The translations under genes were made by a program, and so were the position numbers. This document shows positions 61,766 through 64,000 of a stretch of 64,000 nucleotides of DNA, in pieces. How positions within the stretch are numbered: the first letter of the stretch is position 1; the number at the start of each line of letters is the position of its first letter. Below the pieces are notes generated by a model. The model had not been told where the DNA came from. It did no database searches and worked only from the letters and a program-made list of their open reading frames with translations. The DNA comes from Fundicoccus_A sp052115865 (GTDB taxonomy: Bacteria; Bacillota; Bacilli; Lactobacillales; Aerococcaceae), in contig NZ_JBQKME010000006.1 in NCBI RefSeq assembly GCF_052115865.1, positions 1 through 64,000 on the forward strand, read 5' to 3'.

Positions 61766-63503
61766 ACGCTTATTAACTTACTATCGCTACAAATGGCCCA
61801 TGTATTTACTGGGAGTTATTTTCTTAGGGCTTTCGACAGCTTTGTCGCTGTATTCACCGATTATTAACGGCCAGATGATTGATTATATTTCTCAACAATT
61901 AAATGCGGGAGAGGCTTTAGACTTTGCTTATGTTTTCCGCTTGTTTGGGATATTTATTGGTTTGATTATTTTGGCAGGTTTATTGCAATATATCAGTAGT
62001 TTTATTGTCCAAAGAATTGCTAATTATCAAGGAAAAATCATTCGTGACCAAGCTTATACCCATATGCAAAAACTTCCCGTGTCGTTTTTTGACAACAAGC
62101 CTCCAGGGCAAATTTCGTCAAGAATTATTAATGACACCGAAGTGATTCGGCAAAACTTTTTCCATGCATTTGGATCGCAATCGGTCGTGAATATTATGTA
62201 TTTAATCGGTATTTATATCGCTGTTATTATTGTGATGCCAGAATTTACAATTCCAATGACGATTTTAATTGTTGTGATTATTTTATGGCAAATTGGTTAT
62301 ATTCGCCTAACAACGCCTCTTAATGCGAGTTGGCGTGAAATGGAAGGATCGGTTAACACACAAATTTCTGACTTAATCCAAGGGGTATCCATGGTTCAGC
62401 TTTACCACCAAGAAGACAAACAATATCAGGAATTTGAAGAGACGAAGAAAAAATGGCTGGCTAACCGTGATAAAAGTGTGATTTATGACACCATGTTATC
62501 ATGGAACCTATCGAATTTATTACGCCTCCTAGTCACTTTTGGATTGATGATTTACCTTGGAACACGTTTTGTGGACGGCATCCTCGGCTATACCGTTGGA
62601 ACCTTGTACATCATTATGAATTATGTTGAACGTCTTTTTGGTCCCATCGGGATGTTAATCCAACAGATTGTCCAGTCCCAACAAGCACTTGCTGGAGCAA
62701 AACGCGTCTTTGAAATTTTAGATGAGCCCATTGAAGAAGATAGCGAAACTGCCATTAAAGTGACCCAAGGGAATGTGGTGTTTAAAAACGTCAACTTTGG
62801 CTATACAAGCGATCAAACTGTTTTAAAGAATATTAATTTACAGGCGAAACAAGGTGAAACCATTGCCCTTGTCGGGCACACCGGTTCAGGTAAGAGCTCG
62901 ATTATCAACCTACTTTTTCGTTTCTATGACCCGCAAGAAGGCGACATCCTGATTGATAATCAACGGATTACAGACTATAGCCGAGACAGTATCCGCCAAG
63001 AAATGGGCATTGTCCTACAAGATCCTTTTCTTTTTTCAGGCACCATCGCCACAAATGTAAGCATGAAAAATCCCGCCATTACCGATGAACAAATCATCGA
63101 TGCCCTAGAAAAAGTCGGCGCCAAATCTCTTATCGATAAGCTGCCCAAAGGCATCCACGAACCCGTCGTCGAAAAAGGCCAAACCCTGTCATCCGGTGAA
63201 CGTCAGTTGATTTCCTTTGCCCGCGCTCTGGTGACCAATCCAAAAATCCTTATCTTGGATGAAGCCACTTCCCATATCGATTCACAAACCGAAGAGCTTA
63301 TCCAACAAGCCATTGATGTCGTGAAAGAAGGCCGTACAACCTTTATCATCGCCCACCGCCTTTCAACCATCCAAAACGCCGATCAAATCCTCGTCTTGGA
63401 AACTGGCGTCATCCGCGAACAAGGCAACCATAGCCAACTGCTCAAAGCCAACGGCATATACGCCGAAATGTTCCGCATGCAAGCCCACAGCACCACCCAT
63501 TAA
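61752..63503 (+). CDS. heterodimeric ABC multidrug exporter, subunit 2 (BmrD-like)
   Basis: 583 aa from ATG 61752 after GGAAGG; overlaps subunit 1 by 14 bases. Membrane domain then ATPase: Walker A GHTGSGKSS near residue 372, Walker B ILILDEATSHIDS with the catalytic Glu present, H-loop IIAHRLST. Its signature is altered to LSSGERQ, the partner of the degenerate site in subunit 1. The pattern of one good and one dead ATP site is that of heterodimeric type IV exporters. The 3' half is notably C-rich in its third positions. Confidence 0.9.
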   Translation: MKTFKRLLTYYRYKWPMYLLGVIFLGLSTALSLYSPIINGQMIDYISQQLNAGEALDFAYVFRLFGIFIGLIILAGLLQYISSFIVQRIANYQGKIIRDQAYTHMQKLPVSFFDNKPPGQISSRIINDTEVIRQNFFHAFGSQSVVNIMYLIGIYIAVIIVMPEFTIPMTILIVVIILWQIGYIRLTTPLNASWREMEGSVNTQISDLIQGVSMVQLYHQEDKQYQEFEETKKKWLANRDKSVIYDTMLSWNLSNLLRLLVTFGLMIYLGTRFVDGILGYTVGTLYIIMNYVERLFGPIGMLIQQIVQSQQALAGAKRVFEILDEPIEEDSETAIKVTQGNVVFKNVNFGYTSDQTVLKNINLQAKQGETIALVGHTGSGKSSIINLLFRFYDPQEGDILIDNQRITDYSRDSIRQEMGIVLQDPFLFSGTIATNVSMKNPAITDEQIIDALEKVGAKSLIDKLPKGIHEPVVEKGQTLSSGERQLISFARALVTNPKILILDEATSHIDSQTEELIQQAIDVVKEGRTTFIIAHRLSTIQNADQILVLETGVIREQGNHSQLLKANGIYAEMFRMQAHSTTH

Positions 63504-63518
63504 AATAAATATCACTGC
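63503..63518 (+). repeat. dispersed motif, full match (AAATAAATATCACTGC)
   Basis: Begins on the last base of the exporter subunit 2 stop codon. Confidence 0.85.
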
Positions 63519-63526
63519 TTGCAACC

Positions 63527-63573
63527 CAAAAACCCACCAAAAAAGTTGATGAACAACTTTTTTGGTGGGTTTA
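63527..63573. terminator. bidirectional intrinsic terminator
   Basis: Arms AAACCCACCAAAAAAGTT / AACTTTTTTGGTGGGTTT. Confidence 0.9.
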
Positions 63574-63593
63574 GCTTTTAGTTAGCCATATAA

Positions 63594-63660
63594 GGCGGTC
63601 TGTTCTGTCTAATTGCGGCCTAAATAGACATATAAAGCCGTCTGAACTGTCTAATAACAA
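63594..63660. repeat. short relic of the GTCTAATT hairpin repeats
   Basis: Two units with GTCTAATTGCGGCCTAAATA GAC-type arms and a CATATAAAGCCGTCTGAACT link, between convergent genes. Related in sequence to the arrays near 9200 and 28319. Confidence 0.6.
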
Positions 63661-63682
63661 TCCCCCACCATAACACCAACTA

Positions 63683-64000
63683 CTAAAACAACCATTGTTG
63701 GATATGGTGCGTGACATCATTATGTTCAGTCACATAAGCCGCAAGAATCATGATTTGATTTTCATTTAATTCGTCGGCCGGTGTGTTTTCTAATTCGCTC
63801 AACAATTCTTTAGGGAAGTACAAGCGGTAGTCGCCACGGACTTTCCCCGCCAAAGCATTCACCAAAGGACTCACTGTGGCTAATTCGACCACTTGGTTTG
63901 TTTTGGTTACCAGTTCAATCTGGGTTTTATTGCTCGTATTGTAAGGGCGATAATAATCATAAGGTAAGTCGTAACTACTATTTTCACTAAAATAATAATC
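63683..64000 (-). CDS. C-terminal part of an unidentified protein, cut by window edge
   Basis: 105 residues remain open to the window's end on the minus strand, from ..DYYFSENSSYDLPYDYYRPY through ..TQIELVTKTNQVVELATVSPLVNALAGKV to ..VTHHIQQWLF. There is no stop within the frame, so the real start is outside the window. Tyr/Asp-rich then mixed; no motif recognised. The GTG at 63892 is internal. Confidence 0.6.
   Translation of the reverse strand, partial: DYYFSENSSYDLPYDYYRPYNTSNKTQIELVTKTNQVVELATVSPLVNALAGKVRGDYRLYFPKELLSELENTPADELNENQIMILAAYVTEHNDVTHHIQQWLF

Overview
The window comes from a low-GC, Gram-positive chromosome of the order Lactobacillales. Evidence for this includes the ctsR-clpC pair without mcsAB, the dnaX-ybaB-recR-tmk-darA-holB-yabA-yabB-yazA-rsmI block, a T-box leader, a THF riboswitch and a CidAB plus lactate oxidase locus. 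The lactate oxidase resembles the Aerococcus viridans enzyme, so a member of the Aerococcaceae is my best guess, from recall and not from a search. Coding is dense. Accessory material sits mainly in intergenic repeat arrays and in IS remnants.

Layout. 0-10 kb: a truncated IS3-type transposase, a membrane-anchored polysaccharide deacetylase, three secreted acidic proteins (one broken by a 4-bp duplication), a cupin, an esterase, a 151-bp inverted-repeat element, a 14-unit 42-bp repeat array and a Gly-Leu-Arg tRNA cluster. 10-20 kb: an Ltp-type secreted protein, pyridoxal kinase, ctsR-clpC, a divergent LysR/cidA-cidB-lctO locus with a cre-like site, a PucR-type regulator and tadA. 20-38 kb: an ANT(6)-like enzyme, SRP RNA, metQ behind a Met T-box, a self-cleaving XRE-S24 repressor, a DnaA-box cluster, a UDG-family enzyme and PepO. 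The replication and repair operon follows, from dnaX to rsmI, with tag just beyond it. 38-48 kb: a beta-glucoside locus made of an RpiR regulator, a 6-phospho-beta-glucosidase, a LacI regulator, a ROK kinase, an ABC importer, YesL and GH30. 48-64 kb: further repeat arrays, a 184-bp inverted-repeat element, mscL, a DAO-type oxidase, an MFS carrier, THF-riboswitch/folT, an aminotransferase and an IS21-type element with a decayed istA. Then come an AEC-metN-metP operon and a heterodimeric ABC exporter behind what looks like a leader-peptide attenuator.

Two repeat systems stand out. First, the 10-mer AATAAATATC (extended AAATAAATATCNCTGC) occurs about 31 times on both strands. It lies inside genes, at stop codons and next to ribosome binding sites, far above the roughly 0.5 copies I estimate from base composition. 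Its density and lack of strand bias resemble DNA uptake sequences, which I do not know of in Firmicutes. Second, intergenic tandem arrays of hairpin-forming units have periods of 42, 42, 42, 41 and 31 bp, close to whole helical turns. Several abut copies of a roughly 22-bp sequence that also forms the ends of a small inverted-repeat element.
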